Part shown: positions 29,409-31,540 of the stretch, piece after piece
How positions within the stretch are numbered: position 1 is the stretch's first letter
How the letters are laid out: every line of letters starts with the position of its first letter
Assembly: GCA_021464525.1 (NCBI GenBank)
Contig: JADRCO010000530.1
Coordinates: 1 to 31,540 of the forward strand
Length of the DNA stretch: 31,540 nucleotides
DNA from: Rhizophagus sp. LPA8_4_AMF
Taxonomy: Eukaryota; Glomeromycota; Glomeromycetes; Glomerales; Glomeraceae
Direction: 5' to 3'
Notes under the pieces: generated by a model
The model's input: only the letters and a program-made list of their open reading frames with translations
Database searches by the model: none
What the model was told of the DNA's origin: nothing
Program-made: the position numbers and the translations under genes

Positions 29409-31540
29409 ATGCAACGAAATTCTTCTCTCTTTAAGTCTTTACGCACGTGATAATACAACTATACCATAAATACGCGTTAAATGCGCAAAGATATAAAAAA
29501 AAAATGAGCCACAGTGATTGATTATATCACAAAATATTTTACCAACAAACTTTAACCTGGTCATCACCAAAAAACTTGCAATTAAGAAGAATCGAAATAC
29601 AAATTGATAAAAAAAAAAAAAACATTAATAAATATTTATGCTTAAAGATTTACCAAATTAAATAAAAACATAAATAATAATAAAACAAGAGATAAATGAA
29701 AATGAAAATGAAAAAAAATATATATATATATATAACGAAACAAATAAACAGAATCAAGGTTCGTAAGCCACGATGCTTAGCAATGTGGCAAGGTTGAAAT
29801 TTAACAATGACGATGGCTTTAAAGCGGCACAGTTATATATATTAACATTTTTAAGGCTAAGTAAGATTGAATTTGTCATTAATCATTGTTAAATGGCATG
29901 TTTTTCTTCAAGTTCGTTATTGTTAAAATTAATGTGGCTAAAAACTCGAATTGGTAGTTGATCTATCTAATGTTTCATTGTTGATTTTTAAACATTTCTT
30001 TATTGCATTATTATCAAATTTCCTCATACGTACACCAAATATTATTTTTATTTTGATCAATTGAATTTTCTAACTTAACATTATTTTCTTTTAAAACCAT
30101 TGAAATTTTTTTAAAAAAAAATTTCACGTGATAAACATAAGTTGCGGGCTTTAATTATGATTATAATTCTGCAAAGTTTTTTTTTTTAATAATTAATTCG
30201 GCTGGGGGGATACTTTTTAGCGAACAGCTAAGCAAAAAAGAAATCGTTTTGTTTTTTTATTTTTTCAACAAAAAAAAAATCGCCTCATCAAAAGTAAGCA
30301 AGCCTTTTTCAAAGCCTATCATTTGTAATGAGAAGGGAATGAAGGATATCGAAGGCGAAAAGAAAAAAAAATAGACCGTGAAAATAGCCGAAAATTTTCG
30401 ATGAAAACAATAATTAAACAGGAATAAATAATTGAATGGGATTTTTTTTTGAGGGCTTTTTTTTTTTTAAAAAAAAAAAAAAAGAAATAATTACAAACGA
30501 GACTTAATTAGGAAATCGTATTATTACTATGGTAAACCTATTAAAGTTTATAATGATTCCTTAAGGCTTCAAATACAACAATTACAATTATTACAATTAT
30601 AATAATTATAATAATAATTATAATAAAATTGATTAAGAATTTTCGACACGGTTTACTTTGACCGGCTTAGCTATAATAGTTATATGATTCCAAGCCTCGG
30701 CAAGCCAAAGCCCCCGGCTTACTATGCCTCTTTGGTAACAAAAGTTAACAATGAATTTCTTTAAAAAATTTTAAATTTCGTTGGCAAACGATTAACTTAC
30801 AACCGAAAATTTATTATAATAATTTCGATTTGATGGAAAATTCACCCTTCATGTTGCAATTTGTCACCTGCCGATTGGGCCGCAGTAGAATCTTGAGAGT
30901 TCCGATATTTCTAAGCCTAACGCCAAGTCGTAAAGCTAATAATTATCAAGATTAAAGCCATTAATTCCTTAGTATAATATATATTAAATAAACTAAGCAC
31001 CACGGATATTTTTTTTTTTAAATGGCTTTGTTAATTGTTATAATTGTTATAATTGTTAAATAAGTGGCTTGGTTTGTCACATTGTGTAACATATGAAGAA
31101 AAATACTGCGCACGCGTTATATCACAAAAATCTTCAATTTTCGTAATTCGTACCAATTAAGTACAAATTACACGTTTTCCTTTGAAACTTGACTTTTCGT
31201 TATAGAACAAGTGTACAAAAGAATCAAAACTTGTATTTGTACACAATTTAACAAGTTTTAATTTATATAAATAAAACTTTACGCGGTAATATCTTGTGAT
31301 TATTACTAATATTTTTTTGGTTTTTTTTTTGTTTTATTTTATTTTATTTTATTTTATTTTTTTGACTTTTTTTGATTCAAACAAATAACGATTGTTTAAA
31401 ACTTGTTTGATATATCTTCTAATCTTGAATAGAATTATTAATTGGAATTTTAGAAAAAAAAAAAAAAAATAATTTTTTCCTTACTTAAAATGATTTTCTC
31501 GTATTCTATTTTCCTTTTTCAAAAAAAAAAAAAAAAAAAA
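29409..31540. other. AT-rich gene-free right end with simple repeats
   Basis: No gene supported. Simple repeats: T-run joined to A-run near 30459-30484, ACAATTATT/ATAATTATA-type repeats (about 30577-30631), a 9-bp unit ATTGTTATA repeated three times (31034-31058), (TTTTA)n (31332-31360), and A runs at 31453-31468 and 31521-31540. Two CACGTG palindromes (29444-29449, 30125-30130). Confidence 0.6.

Noticed and set aside
1..31540. CRISPR arrays, bacterial operons, ribosome binding sites, phage genes
   Set aside because: No regularly spaced identical repeats with unique spacers and no prokaryotic gene organisation; spliceosomal introns and a polymerase III tRNA gene point to a eukaryotic nucleus.

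Overview
The window looks like nuclear DNA of an arbuscular mycorrhizal fungus of the Rhizophagus (Glomeraceae) type. Reasons: very AT-rich sequence, short GT-AG introns (48-162 nt in the models below), large gene-poor stretches full of small inverted-repeat elements, and a stand-alone F-box protein of a kind greatly expanded in these fungi. The organism is inferred from style and remembered family features, not from a database search.

Layout. 1-5,400 is extremely AT-rich with no credible gene; it holds three structured non-coding elements: a hAT-like MITE with target duplication (970-1186), an inverted-repeat element (3155-3357) and a 270-bp imperfect hairpin (4172-4441). A further MITE lies at 5771-5916. 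6086-6944 (minus) is a frameshifted relic of a multi-pass membrane protein gene. 8483-9060 (plus) is the 3' coding exon of a histidine-rich protein. 9,061-12,100 has no gene, but contains two pogo/Tigger-like terminal repeats and a long polypurine tract.

12105-13352 (plus) is a six-exon gene assembled here by hand from phase-compatible introns (246 aa, coiled coil, function unknown). 14378-15793 (plus) is the intact 471-aa F-box protein. Next come two MITEs (about 16.1 and 16.9 kb), a foldback-like element built from about 15-bp units (18072-18809), a tRNA-Glu(CTC) gene (19599-19669, minus), a more GC-rich non-coding block (about 20.66-20.97 kb) and a second foldback-like element with a telomere-like interior (22518-22756).

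23503-23899 (plus) is the most interesting gene. It has three short exons encoding a 71-aa pre-pro-peptide: signal peptide, propeptide ending in a dibasic Lys-Arg site, and an eight-cysteine mature domain on its own exon. The right end holds small coding relics (24481-24552; 25866-26172 minus), a decayed retrotransposon gag gene (28334-29008), a 52-bp tandem duplication and simple repeats, ending in a 20-A run.

There is no operon-like organisation. Genes stand alone with kilobases between them. Across the part right of 7.5 kb the palindrome CACGTG occurs twelve times, well above what such AT-rich DNA should give by chance.
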